Assembly (NCBI RefSeq): GCF_000774145.1
Contig: NZ_KN322987.1
Location: 1,631,583 to 1,695,582 of the forward strand
DNA from: Pseudomonas mediterranea CFBP 5447
GTDB lineage: Bacteria; Pseudomonadota; Gammaproteobacteria; Pseudomonadales; Pseudomonadaceae
Reading direction: 5' to 3'
Length of the DNA: 64,000 nucleotides
A program made the position numbers and the translations under genes. The notes under the pieces are model-generated. The model was not told the origin of the DNA. It saw only the letters and a list, made by a program, of their open reading frames with translations, and did no database searches. Shown here in pieces: positions 16,626 through 26,274 of the stretch. Position 1 is the stretch's first letter; each line of letters starts with the position of its first letter.

Positions 16626-17632
16626 CAGCGCAGCACCTCCATGTGGACATCGGCCGCGGTGAAGCGGGCAAACGCCGCCTCCATGTCACCGCCGGTGATG
16701 GCGAGGGTCAGTTGCCCGTAGGGGGTGTCTTTGATGCGGTCGATACGACCGGCCAGGATGCTGTAGTCCACGCCGGTTTCCCGGGCGACGGTGCCGAGCA
16801 AGGGCGCGTAGGTCGCATCGCCCTGGAAGGTCAGACGCACGATGCGCCCGGGCACATGGGCAAAATCGTCGCGCTGTTCGCTTTCGTCGATCTGCTCGTC
16901 TTCCTGGACGAAACGCTTGGTGGTCGGGTGCTTGGGATGCAGGAACACCTCGGCCACCGGACCTTGCTCGACGATGACGCCGGCATCCATCACCGCCACT
17001 TCATCGCAGACCCGGCGGATCACGTCCATTTCATGGGTGATCAATACAATAGTCAGCTTCAGCTCGCGGTTGATTTCGGCCAGCAGTTGCAGCACCGATG
17101 CGGTGGTCTGCGGGTCCAGGGCACTGGTGGCTTCGTCGCACAGCAGGATCTTGGGCTTGGTCGCCAGGGCGCGGGCGATGCCGACGCGCTGCTTCTGGCC
17201 GCCGGACAACTGCGCCGGGTATTTTCTGGCATGGTCGGACAAGCCTACCCGGGCCAGCAATTCGGCCACTCGTTGGTCGATTTCGCTGCGGGACAATTCA
17301 CCGGCCAATGTCAGCGGCAACGCGACGTTGTCGGCCACGGTCTTGGAGGCCAACAGGTTGAAGTGCTGGAAAATCATCCCGACCTGTTGACGGAAGCGTC
17401 GCAGGCCCGTGGCATCCAGAGCGGTGACTTCTTCACCGTCGACAATGATCTTGCCGCCGCTGGCGTCTTCCAAGCGATTGATCAGACGCAGCAGGGTACT
17501 TTTTCCTGCACCGGAATGACCAATCAGACCGAAGACCTGACCGTTCTCGATCGTCAGGCTGGTCGGGTGCAGCGCGGGGATATCCTTACCGGCGACGCGG
17601 TAGGTTTTATGGACGTTTTGAAACTCGATCAC
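16625..17632 (-). CDS. metN: Methionine ABC transporter ATP-binding protein
   Basis: ATPase subunit of 335 aa. Walker A is GHSGAGKST, the signature LSGGQKQRVGIA, and Walker B ILLCDEATSALDP. A C-terminal NIL/ACT-like domain (about 260-335) in this family binds methionine and inhibits uptake when cytoplasmic methionine is high. First gene of the operon. I see no SAM-riboswitch-like structure in the upstream 400 bp. Confidence 0.95.
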   Translation of the reverse strand: MIEFQNVHKTYRVAGKDIPALHPTSLTIENGQVFGLIGHSGAGKSTLLRLINRLEDASGGKIIVDGEEVTALDATGLRRFRQQVGMIFQHFNLLASKTVADNVALPLTLAGELSRSEIDQRVAELLARVGLSDHARKYPAQLSGGQKQRVGIARALATKPKILLCDEATSALDPQTTASVLQLLAEINRELKLTIVLITHEMDVIRRVCDEVAVMDAGVIVEQGPVAEVFLHPKHPTTKRFVQEDEQIDESEQRDDFAHVPGRIVRLTFQGDATYAPLLGTVARETGVDYSILAGRIDRIKDTPYGQLTLAITGGDMEAAFARFTAADVHMEVLR

Positions 17633-18046
17633 GTAGCGAACCTTGTGGGGCGCGTTGGAAAAGGGGCAGCGGTTAGCCGGGGGCGCATTTTAGCCTGTCT
17701 GTATAGAGGTCATTAGCATTTATTTCGCAATCCGGCTGCCATTTGGCAATAACGCGATAGAAGGCCTGCAAACCTGCCGTCAGTCGTCGGGCACCCATCC
17801 GAGCCGCTATCAGGGGGCGATGGACATGCAGCGGTCGTCAGGCCTGGCAGGCAAACGATCGTTCGTGCGTTCTGCGAAAGCGCATTTAAAGTTGGCTGTT
17901 AAATATATTCACATACTCGGTTTCATTTCGAATAAGTCCTTTCGGTTGTCCATGGATAAGTATCTGCTAAGTTACCGGCCGTCGCTCACTACAGCGAAGT
18001 AAAGCCCGTCACGCAACGGCGGGGAAATATTTAAAAGGAATTGAAT
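17633..18046. other. Intergenic region between metN and toxin gene
   Basis: About 410 bp carrying the divergent promoters of metN (minus) and the toxin gene (plus). The half nearest the toxin is clearly AT-richer (TTAAATATATTC, ATTTCGAATAAG). A short open frame at 17820-18002 has no family resemblance and no ribosome binding site. No operator or riboswitch could be named. Confidence 0.5.
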
Positions 18047-19933
18047 GTGAAAAAGCATAACGCTATTTTTGCAGGATTGTTTGCGTTGAGCTTAATGGCT
18101 AACGCGGTGGCTGCAAGTTCGAATCCCTCGGACATTTTAATGATCTTCGGTGAACTTCCCGATGCGCAGGTGGCTCTGCCCCAATACCAGGCGCTGTCAG
18201 TCGTGGCGATGCCCGAGGAAGAGTTCAGGAAACGACTCGCCGACGACAAGTTTTCTTCCCTGGCCTATCTGGACATTGCCTCAGTAAAGGATGATGAAGC
18301 CGCCATCGAGAAAGCCATGGCGATTTTCCGCTCGGGAAAACCGGTGCTGTTGAAGATGGGTTACCAGACGACAGAACTGGCGAAAACAGTAAGCAGCATA
18401 TTCGGAATCTCCAGCGCGTTTGACTATGCCTTGTTTCACCGGGTGAGCCATTCGGAGATCAATGTCTATCGCCTGGAAGGTTATCAGGATGAAGCCGTCC
18501 TGGAAGCGGTGGGGTTGCTGGTCACGGAGCTGCAGGCACAGGCCGGGTACCCCCGGGAGGAAGGCGAGTTCATTGGCCTGCCGAAACTGACCTACAACAT
18601 CAATCTTCAGAGCCCGAACCAGGAAATGACTTCGGTGGTGAATATCGATGTCATCCGGAGTGCAGAGCGAAGCCAGGACAAGAAGTTTGTTTCCATCAAG
18701 ACGTCGCCCACGACAACGCGCTCGACGAAAAACGGTATCACCATCGGTGGATTCGGACCGGGTGGCAGTGGGGAAAATCTCTGGGGGGCATACCTGCCAC
18801 ATGCGTACCGGTTCACTCACCAATTGACCGCTGAACAGATTGTTCCGGTGTTGGTCAATTCGGCGCCTGCCAGTGATTCGAGGACGGATTTCAATTACAG
18901 CGAGACGAAAACCAATGGATTTTCCATTGGCGGAACATTGGGTAGCGAGTTTGGTGGAACGAAAGCCGAAAACATTACCTATGCCGCCAAATCGCCGTTC
19001 AATGTGAACTTCGGTCTGAGTTATTCACATTCCAAGACCATGAGTTACGCGTTCCAGGACTACTCGTTGATCGCAGCGCAGAACGGTTCGAAGTTGACGT
19101 GGAACGCTCCCATAGATCCCAAGCTGAAGGCGGTATTGGTCGACCGGCTCACAGCCGGCATGCCTGTTCTAACGGAGGCGCGAATGACGCCGATGATGCG
19201 TTCGGCATCGCTCGAGTCTTATACCTTGTGGGAGTTGCCCGGTGCCTACACCGGTGCGGCAACCATCAGCATTGGCGGTGGCTATGATTTGAATCGGCGA
19301 GAATGGTGGTGGGATCGGACCCAGGTCAGATCCCTTCATGTCACCGATGTCTACGATGCCGCCGAGCAATACACGCTGGACTTGAACAGTCCGTTCCTGA
19401 CACGCGAGATGACCGTGCTGATTCGCTCCGCCGACGGTGTCGGCAAATGCATGTCCGAAAATGCCAACTCGGGCGTTTCCCTTGAAGCCTGCGCGGCCTC
19501 GAACACCAATCAGCTGTGGGGCCTGGATTCGGAGAATCGCTACGTCAACCGGGCCTCGAACCGGTGCCTGAGCGTGCGCGAAACGGATGGTGCCCTGATC
19601 ACCGAGAGCTGCGCCCTGGATAACCGGCAGCAGTGGGAGTGGCAAGCGGACCGGATCCATTCGCTGTACAACCGCGACTGGCGCCTTTACGCCGACAACA
19701 GCCGGCTGAAAGCCATTCCAGATGACTCCATGCACTTCCAGGACACGCCCAAGAACGTGTTCAACCCGCTGAACATTCCTTGGGCCAGTTATCCACGGGC
19801 ACCGTCCATCCATGATGTGATGCCCAACCACCTGGGCCCATCGCCTCAGATCAGCCCGGAATGGGTCGACCGCTATCAAGGCGTGGATACGCGCCAGCGC
19901 TGGAGAATCGAGATTCTGCGCGATGGCATCTGA
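18047..19933 (+). CDS. Secreted leukocidin/VCC-like beta-barrel pore-forming toxin with ricin-type lectin domain
   Basis: Predicted cytolysin of 628 aa. The GTG at 18047 was chosen: AAGGAA lies seven bases upstream, and it gives a clean signal peptide (MKKHNAIFAGLFALSLMANAVA). After a pro-region (about 25-160) comes a region resembling the Vibrio cholerae cytolysin/leukocidin fold (about 170-450), with the amphipathic stretch GFSIGGTLGSEFGG and SYSHSKTMSYAFQDYSL. Residues about 460-560 carry beta-trefoil QxW repeats (NQLWGL, QQWEW) with paired cysteines. No second lectin domain is apparent, so it is shorter than VCC. Target cells unknown; insect or protist cells are possible. Confidence 0.7.
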   Translation: MKKHNAIFAGLFALSLMANAVAASSNPSDILMIFGELPDAQVALPQYQALSVVAMPEEEFRKRLADDKFSSLAYLDIASVKDDEAAIEKAMAIFRSGKPVLLKMGYQTTELAKTVSSIFGISSAFDYALFHRVSHSEINVYRLEGYQDEAVLEAVGLLVTELQAQAGYPREEGEFIGLPKLTYNINLQSPNQEMTSVVNIDVIRSAERSQDKKFVSIKTSPTTTRSTKNGITIGGFGPGGSGENLWGAYLPHAYRFTHQLTAEQIVPVLVNSAPASDSRTDFNYSETKTNGFSIGGTLGSEFGGTKAENITYAAKSPFNVNFGLSYSHSKTMSYAFQDYSLIAAQNGSKLTWNAPIDPKLKAVLVDRLTAGMPVLTEARMTPMMRSASLESYTLWELPGAYTGAATISIGGGYDLNRREWWWDRTQVRSLHVTDVYDAAEQYTLDLNSPFLTREMTVLIRSADGVGKCMSENANSGVSLEACAASNTNQLWGLDSENRYVNRASNRCLSVRETDGALITESCALDNRQQWEWQADRIHSLYNRDWRLYADNSRLKAIPDDSMHFQDTPKNVFNPLNIPWASYPRAPSIHDVMPNHLGPSPQISPEWVDRYQGVDTRQRWRIEILRDGI

Positions 19934-19946
19934 CCGCTGAAGCTTC

Positions 19947-19986
19947 GCCAACCCAGCGGTGATGCCCATCATCGCTGGGTTGGCGC
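19947..19986 (+). terminator. Strong hairpin after toxin gene
   Basis: CGCCAACCCAGCG and CGCTGGGTTGGCG are perfect 13-bp arms around a 14-nt loop, starting 14 bp after the toxin stop. There is no T-run, so it may be a terminator or an RNA 3'-end stabiliser. Confidence 0.6.
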
Positions 19987-20136
19987 TGGTGGGGAAAATC
20001 CAGGCGCGTTCCGAGGGAACGGCTCGAACCGTCATCAGTCACTACATAAGCCACTCCCAAATGCCTGGGCGCCACTGCCCGGCGCTTGTCCGCAAGCCCT
20101 GGATGAAAAGGGATCGAAACGAGGAGTTTATGTCTG

Positions 20137-22275
20137 ATGAATACCAAGCAGCCTGCAACCGGCAAGAGTCAACTGGCCGGGACCGACACCCTGGATCGCA
20201 GCAACACCAACGCCAAGCTTGAGAGCCTGGAGCCGTTTCGCTCCGATGCCACCGAGCAGGCCCTGCGCACCAATCAGGGTGTGAAGATCGCCGACAACCA
20301 GAACACCCTCCGCGCCGGTGCCCGCGGGCCCTCGCTGCTGGAAGATTTCATCATGCGTGAAAAGATCACGCATTTTGACCATGAGCGCATTCCTGAGCGC
20401 ATCGTGCACGCCCGCGGTACCGGGGCCCACGGTTACTTTCAGAGCTATGAAGCGCATTCGGCACTGACCAAGGCTGGTTTCCTACAGGACCCGAGCAAAA
20501 AGACCCCGGTGTTCGTGCGCTTTTCCACCGTGCAAGGGCCGCGGGGTTCCGGTGACACGGTGCGTGACGTACGGGGTTTTGCGGTGAAGTTCTTCACCGA
20601 CGAAGGCAACTTCGACCTGGTGGGCAATAACATGCCGGTCTTTTTCATACAGGATGCGGTGAAGTTTCCGGACTTCGTCCACGCGGTAAAACCCGAACCC
20701 CACAACGAGATTCCTACTGGAGGCTCGGCCCACGACACCTTCTGGGATTTTGTCTCGCTGGTGCCGGAGTCGGCGCATATGGTGATCTGGGCGATGTCCG
20801 ACCGGGCCATTCCAAAAAGCCTGCGGAGCATGCAAGGCTTCGGCGTGCATACTTTCCGCATGATCAACGCCGAAGGCCGCAGCAGTTTCGTCAAATTCCA
20901 TTGGCGGCCCAAGGTCGGCACATGTTCATTGGTGTGGGACGAAGCCCAGAAGCTGGCCGGTAAAGATACGGACTACCACCGTCGCGATCTGTGGGAAGCG
21001 ATCGAGATGGGGGATTACCCGGAATGGGAATTCGGTGTGCAGATCGTCGCCGAGGAAGACGAGCACAAATTCGACTTCGACTTGCTCGACCCGACCAAGA
21101 TCATTCCTGAAGAACTCGTGCCCATTACGCCCTTGGGCAAGATGGTGCTGAACCGCAACCCGGACAACTTCTTCGCCGAAGTCGAGCAAGTCGCCTTCTG
21201 CCCCGGACATATCGTACCGGGCATCGACTTTTCCAACGACCCGTTGCTGCAAGGCCGGCTCTTTTCCTACACCGATACGCAAATCAGCCGACTCGGTGGG
21301 CCGAATTTCCATGAGCTGCCGATCAACCGGGCGATCACCCCGGTGCACAACGGCCAGCGCGACGCCATGCACCGCACCACCATCGACAAGGGGCGGACCT
21401 CCTACGAGCCCAACTCCATCGACGGCGGTTGGCCGAAGGAAACCCCACCCGGCCCGCAAGACGGTGGTTTTGAAAGCTATCCGGAGCGTATCGACGCCTA
21501 CAAGATCCGCCAGCGCAGTGACTCGTTCGGCGACCATTTCTCCCAGGCGCGGCTGTTCTACAAGAGCATGAGCGCTCACGAGCAGGAGCACATCATCGCG
21601 GCCTACAGTTTCGAATTGGGCAAGGTCGAGCGCGAGTACATCAGGGCGCGGCAGGTTAACGAAATTCTCGCCAACATCGATTTGGAGCTGGCGGCGCGAG
21701 TGGCGAAAAACCTTGGTTTGCCGGCGCCCACCGCATGCACCGTGGATGTACCGATGCCTTCGCTGGAGCAATCCCCGGCCTTGAGCCAGGCGAACCTGCT
21801 GTCTGGAGATATCAAGACGCGCAAGGTTGCGGTGTTGGTGGCGAACGGTGTCGATGGGGCGATCATCGATGCGTTCAAACAGGCGCTGAAGGCCGAGGGC
21901 GCCCACGCAAAAATCCTCGGGCCGACCTCCGCGCCGGTCATGACCGCTGCTGGGCAAACGTTGCCGGTGGATGCGTCCATGGAAGGGTTGCCATCCATTG
22001 CGTTTGACGCAGTGTTCGTACCGGGCGGCGCGCAATCGATCCAGGCCCTGAGCGGCGATGGCGTTGCGTTGCATTACCTGCTGGAGGCCTACAAACACCT
22101 GAAGGCTATCGCCCTCCATGGTGAAGCCCGGCAATTACTGACGCTGTTGAAACTGGACGCAGACGCGGGGCTGATTCCGGATGCGGATGCCGGCAAGTTC
22201 GCGGATTTCTTTGCGGCGATTGCCCAGCATCGGGTTTGGGCGCGGGAGCCCAAGGCCAAGGGGATTCCGGCTTGA
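20137..22275 (+). CDS. katE: Large-subunit catalase HPII
   Basis: Monofunctional haem catalase of 712 aa that breaks down hydrogen peroxide, usually RpoS-dependent in stationary phase. The catalytic His lies in RIVHARG, the Asn in LVGNNMPVFF, and the haem-ligand Tyr in RLFSYTDTQISRLG. The extra C-terminal class I glutamine-amidotransferase-like domain (about 560-700, RKVAVLVANGVDG) is typical of HPII. The start MNTKQPATGKSQLAGTD fits homologues. GAGGAG is 12 bases upstream, closer to an out-of-frame ATG at 20130. Confidence 0.95.
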   Translation: MNTKQPATGKSQLAGTDTLDRSNTNAKLESLEPFRSDATEQALRTNQGVKIADNQNTLRAGARGPSLLEDFIMREKITHFDHERIPERIVHARGTGAHGYFQSYEAHSALTKAGFLQDPSKKTPVFVRFSTVQGPRGSGDTVRDVRGFAVKFFTDEGNFDLVGNNMPVFFIQDAVKFPDFVHAVKPEPHNEIPTGGSAHDTFWDFVSLVPESAHMVIWAMSDRAIPKSLRSMQGFGVHTFRMINAEGRSSFVKFHWRPKVGTCSLVWDEAQKLAGKDTDYHRRDLWEAIEMGDYPEWEFGVQIVAEEDEHKFDFDLLDPTKIIPEELVPITPLGKMVLNRNPDNFFAEVEQVAFCPGHIVPGIDFSNDPLLQGRLFSYTDTQISRLGGPNFHELPINRAITPVHNGQRDAMHRTTIDKGRTSYEPNSIDGGWPKETPPGPQDGGFESYPERIDAYKIRQRSDSFGDHFSQARLFYKSMSAHEQEHIIAAYSFELGKVEREYIRARQVNEILANIDLELAARVAKNLGLPAPTACTVDVPMPSLEQSPALSQANLLSGDIKTRKVAVLVANGVDGAIIDAFKQALKAEGAHAKILGPTSAPVMTAAGQTLPVDASMEGLPSIAFDAVFVPGGAQSIQALSGDGVALHYLLEAYKHLKAIALHGEARQLLTLLKLDADAGLIPDADAGKFADFFAAIAQHRVWAREPKAKGIPA

Positions 22276-22294
22276 TGCTCGTCTGCTTGTAAGG

Positions 22295-22392
22295 ACGCTA
22301 TCGCGAGCAGGCTCGCTCCCACATGGGCTTTGTTGTGAATACGAATGTTGTATCCAACACCAAACCCTGTGGGAGCGAGCCTGCTCGCGATG
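22295..22392. repeat. REPIN (GTGGGAGCGAGCCTGCTCGC family)
   Basis: The inverted arms GCGAGCAGGCTCGCTCCCAC and GTGGGAGCGAGCCTGCTCGC flank about 50 bp of unrelated spacer, between the convergent katE and lipoprotein genes. Confidence 0.85.
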
Positions 22393-22396
22393 CCTT

Positions 22397-23110
22397 TTAA
22401 GATTTATGCGGAGTCAGCACCAGCTGCGCCGGCACGCTGCGCAGGATCTGTTTGCGAAGCTTCAGATCGAACCCCGGCTCCAGCTTCTTGACCCGCTTGG
22501 TCAGCAGGTTCGCCAGCCACGGATAATCGTCGGTACGCGGCACCTGGACTGTGACATCACACTGAAAATTCACCACATCAGCGGCAATGGCATCCAGTTG
22601 CCGACGCATTTGCTGGATATCGTTGATATTGAGCTGAATCGTGGTGCTCTCGGCGCTCGGATCGATCAACTTGGCGGCCGGTTTGGTTTCGGCAGCCTGG
22701 AGAGCGGCCTCGGCTTTATCCAGCTCGACCTTACGGGCCTGGGCTATCGCGCCATTGAATTCACCGGTCAGCGCCGGCGCCTTGGGCATCAGCGCGCGGG
22801 CACGGCTCAGGGCGGTGGCGGCGGCGTTTACATCGCCTTTTTGCAGATCGATCTGGCTACGGCGCAGATACGCCTCGGCCAGTTGCCGCTGATAGGGCTC
22901 CAACGCCGGATCGTTGGGCGTCTGGGCCTGCAGCGCGGCCAATTGATCTTCAGCGGTGGCCAGTTCATTGCTGGCCAGGCTTTGTTCCAGCTGCGCAATG
23001 GCCGGCCCCCGGGTGTCGGGTGCTTCGGTCACTGGCGGCGAACTCGTGCAAGCCCCCAGCAGCAAGGAAAATGCGACAAGGAGCAGATAACGGGAGGCGA
23101 ACGGCTTCAT
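22397..23110 (-). CDS. Hypothetical lipoprotein (PA5502-like)
   Basis: Predicted lipoprotein of 237 aa with lipobox LLLGAC at residues 16-21. The mature part is helical and tetratricopeptide-like (AEDQLAALQAQTPNDPALEPY, then AYLRRSQIDLQKGDVNAAATAL), followed by a C-terminal domain ending LVLTPHKS. It follows znuB on the same strand after 37 bp, the same neighbour as in P. aeruginosa (from memory). A function in envelope assembly or zinc stress cannot be deduced. Confidence 0.75.
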   Translation of the reverse strand: MKPFASRYLLLVAFSLLLGACTSSPPVTEAPDTRGPAIAQLEQSLASNELATAEDQLAALQAQTPNDPALEPYQRQLAEAYLRRSQIDLQKGDVNAAATALSRARALMPKAPALTGEFNGAIAQARKVELDKAEAALQAAETKPAAKLIDPSAESTTIQLNINDIQQMRRQLDAIAADVVNFQCDVTVQVPRTDDYPWLANLLTKRVKKLEPGFDLKLRKQILRSVPAQLVLTPHKS

Positions 23111-23147
23111 TCCTGCGACTCTCTATTTGCGCAAAAAGCGAGCAAGT

Positions 23148-23928
23148 CTACACCCCTCGGCGGGGCAGGACAAAACTCAGCAGAAACAAGGCCGCGGCGC
23201 TGACCACGATCGACGGTCCCGCCGGGGTGTCCTTGAACCACGACAAGGCCAGCCCGCCACACACCGCAAGCATGCCCAGCAGGCTCGCGCCCAGGGCCAT
23301 CTGCTCCGGCGAGCGGGCGTGACGTTGTGCCGCGGCGGCCGGGATAATCAGCAATGAGGTAATCAGCAACACACCGACGATTTTCATCGCTACCGCAATA
23401 ACCACAGCAATCAGCAGCATCAGCGCCAGCCGCAGCCCCGTCACGGGCAGGCCTTCGACCCGGGCCAGTTCTTCGTGGACGGTGACGGCCAGCAAGGGTC
23501 GCCAGAGCGCCACCAGCAACAGCAGCACGGCGGCGCTGCCACCCAGGATCCAGGCCAGGTCCGTCGGGCTGATGGCCAGCAGGTCTCCGAACAGGTAGGC
23601 CATCAAGTCGATCCGCACTTCACGCATGAAGCTCAGCACCACCAGCCCAAGGGACAGGGTGCTGGGCGCAAGGATGCCCAGCAGTGTGTCGGACGCCAGC
23701 GGCTGGCGCTGCTGCAGGGTTACCAGCACCACCGCCAGCAACAGGCAGCCGACGGTCACCGCCACCGTCGGGCTGACGTCCAGCAGGAACCCCAGCGCTA
23801 CACCGAGCAAGGCCGCGTGGGACAAGGTATCGCCGAAATAAGCCATGCGCCGCCAGACCACGAACGAACCCAGGGGACCGGCCACCAGCGCGAGGGCCAG
23901 GCCTGCAAGCAGGGCGTACACCAGAAAA

Positions 23929-23936
<8 letters not shown>
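23148..23936 (-). CDS. znuB: Zinc ABC transporter permease
   Basis: Membrane subunit of the ZnuABC high-affinity zinc importer, 262 aa, with about eight helices. The family motifs VWRRMAYFGDTLSHAALLG and IVGVLLITSLLIIPAAAA are present. Its ATG lies within the end of znuC (8-bp overlap), so translation is coupled. Confidence 0.94.
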
Positions 23937-24710
<774 letters not shown>

Positions 24711-24711
<1 letters not shown>

Positions 24712-25193
24712 CAGGCCCCCTGGCAACCGGAGCAGAGACCGACCACTTCGACGGTCTGGCTGTCGACCACGAAGCCGACCTCTTTGGCGCTGGCGACAAT
24801 GGCATCGCTGATGGACTTCTGTTCCAGCTCGATGGCCGCGTGGCATTCGCGGCAGATCAGGAATTGGCCCTGGTGGGCGTGTTCGGGATGGTTGCAGCCG
24901 ACGAAGGCGTTCAGCGAGGAAATGCGATGCACCAGGCCGTTTTCCAGCAGGAAATCCAGCGCCCGATAGACGGTTGGTGGCGCAGCGCGGCGGCCATCCT
25001 GTTCGCTGAGTACCGCCAGGATGTCGTAGGCACCCAACGGCTTGTGGCTTTGCCAGACCAGTTCCAGCACGCGTCGCCGCAAGGCGGTCAGGCGCAGCCC
25101 CTGCCGTGCACAGATGGCATCGGCGTCGGATAGCGCGCTGTGCACGCAGTGGGAGTGATCGTGGGGACGACTGGCGAGGGGTGTAATAGGCAT
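24711..25193 (-). CDS. zur: Zinc uptake regulator, Fur family
   Basis: Zn-responsive repressor of 160 aa. The N-terminal winged helix (LTALRRRVLELVWQSHKPLGAYDIL) contains the family recognition helix at PPTVYRALDFLLENGLVHRI. Structural zinc cysteines are in CREC and CSGC, and a His/Cys-rich regulatory site in CNHPEHAH. The head of the gene faces znuA across 66 bp, where a Zur-box-like sequence is seen. Confidence 0.93.
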
Positions 25194-25216
25194 GGGCAGC
25201 GACGAGTTCAGTGAGA

Positions 25217-25234
25217 GACGTTATTATGTTACCC
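25217..25234. promoter_or_regulatory. Putative Zur operator
   Basis: An imperfect palindrome around GTTATTATGTTAC in the zur/znuA intergenic gap resembles the AT-rich GTTATANNATAAC core of Zur boxes. Position and context support it; the match is imperfect. Confidence 0.5.
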
Positions 25235-25259
25235 GGTCTCGCCTCTTCGAGTGGTTATT

Positions 25260-26183
25260 GTGTCCCGATTTTTTTCGCTGTTTGTCGCTTTTGTCGCAAC
25301 TTTTCTACTGATCGGTCCAGCCCAGGCCGAGGTCAAGGTCCTTACCAGCATCAAGCCGTTGCAGTTGATTGCCGCTGCGGTGCAGGACGGCGTGGCCGTT
25401 CCCGAGGTGCTGCTGCCTCCCGGTGCTTCGCCTCACCACTATGCCTTGCGCCCATCCGACGTACGCAAGGTGCAGTCGGTGGACCTGCTGTACTGGATCG
25501 GTCCGGACATGGAAGGTTTCTTGCCGAGGGTACTGAGCGGTCGTACGCTGCCATCCGTTGCGGTACAGGATCTGCCAGGACTCAAATTGCGGCATTTTGC
25601 CGAGGACAGCCAATCCCATACCGACGAGGATGGCGACGAGCATGATCATGATCATCGGCCTGGCACCATCGATGCTCATTTGTGGCTTTCACCGATCAAT
25701 GCGCGGGTGATCGCCGCCAAAATGGCCGCTGACCTGAGCGCTGCCGACCCGGCCAATGCCGAGCGCTATCAACGCAACCTCAAGGGCTTCAACCAGCGTC
25801 TCGATGCGTTGGACACACGTCTCAAGGCCCGTCTGGCCGGAATTGCGGGCAAGCCCTACTTCGTGTTCCACGAAGCGTTCGATTATTTCGAAGACACCTA
25901 TGGCCTCAAGCACGCCGGGGTGTTCGCCGTGGCCGCCGAGGTCCAGCCCGGTGCCCAGCATGTGGCGGCGATGCGCACGCGCTTGCAGGCGGTGGGCAAG
26001 ACCTGCGTGTTCAGCGAACCGCCCCTGCGCCCACGCCTGGCCGAAACCCTGGTGGCCGGGTTGCCGGTGAAGCTTGCGGAGCTGGATGCGCTGGGCGGCT
26101 ACACCCCGGCGACAGCGCAGGGATATGAGCAGTTGTTGGAAAAATTGGGGAATGATCTGGCGGGGTGCCTGGAGTCGTTGTAA
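25260..26183 (+). CDS. znuA: Zinc ABC transporter substrate-binding protein
   Basis: Periplasmic zinc-binding protein, 307 aa. The start was set at the GTG at 25260 (SRFFSLFVAFVATFLLIGPAQA signal peptide) because GAGTGG precedes it; a GTG nine bases earlier is also possible. Metal ligands are expected at PHHYALRPSD, in DAHLWLSP and in FVFHEAFDYFE. The charged His/Asp loop HTDEDGDEHDHDH is characteristic of ZnuA and thought to capture zinc. It is divergently transcribed from zur-znuCB. Confidence 0.93.
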   Translation: MSRFFSLFVAFVATFLLIGPAQAEVKVLTSIKPLQLIAAAVQDGVAVPEVLLPPGASPHHYALRPSDVRKVQSVDLLYWIGPDMEGFLPRVLSGRTLPSVAVQDLPGLKLRHFAEDSQSHTDEDGDEHDHDHRPGTIDAHLWLSPINARVIAAKMAADLSAADPANAERYQRNLKGFNQRLDALDTRLKARLAGIAGKPYFVFHEAFDYFEDTYGLKHAGVFAVAAEVQPGAQHVAAMRTRLQAVGKTCVFSEPPLRPRLAETLVAGLPVKLAELDALGGYTPATAQGYEQLLEKLGNDLAGCLESL

Positions 26184-26204
26184 CGCTTGATTGGCGACGA
26201 TCCC

Positions 26205-26271
26205 GATCGCGGGCAAGCCATGCTCCCACAGAGTAAACACAGACCTGTGGGAGCAAGGCTTGCCCGCGATG
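26205..26271. repeat. REPIN (GTGGGAGCAAGGCTTGCCCGCGAT variant)
   Basis: The arms ATCGCGGGCAAGCCATGCTC and its complement read outward from a 14-bp spacer between the convergent znuA and thrB genes. Confidence 0.85.
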
Positions 26272-26274
26272 CTT

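Noticed and set aside
17633..17800. SAM-type riboswitch upstream of metN
   Set aside because: No conserved riboswitch helices could be seen.
17820..18002. 60-codon open frame upstream of the toxin gene
   Set aside because: No ribosome binding site, no family likeness, lies in the AT-rich promoter region.
19788..19796. Additional DnaA box in the toxin gene
   Set aside because: TTATCCACG differs from the consensus at the last base; not counted among the perfect matches.
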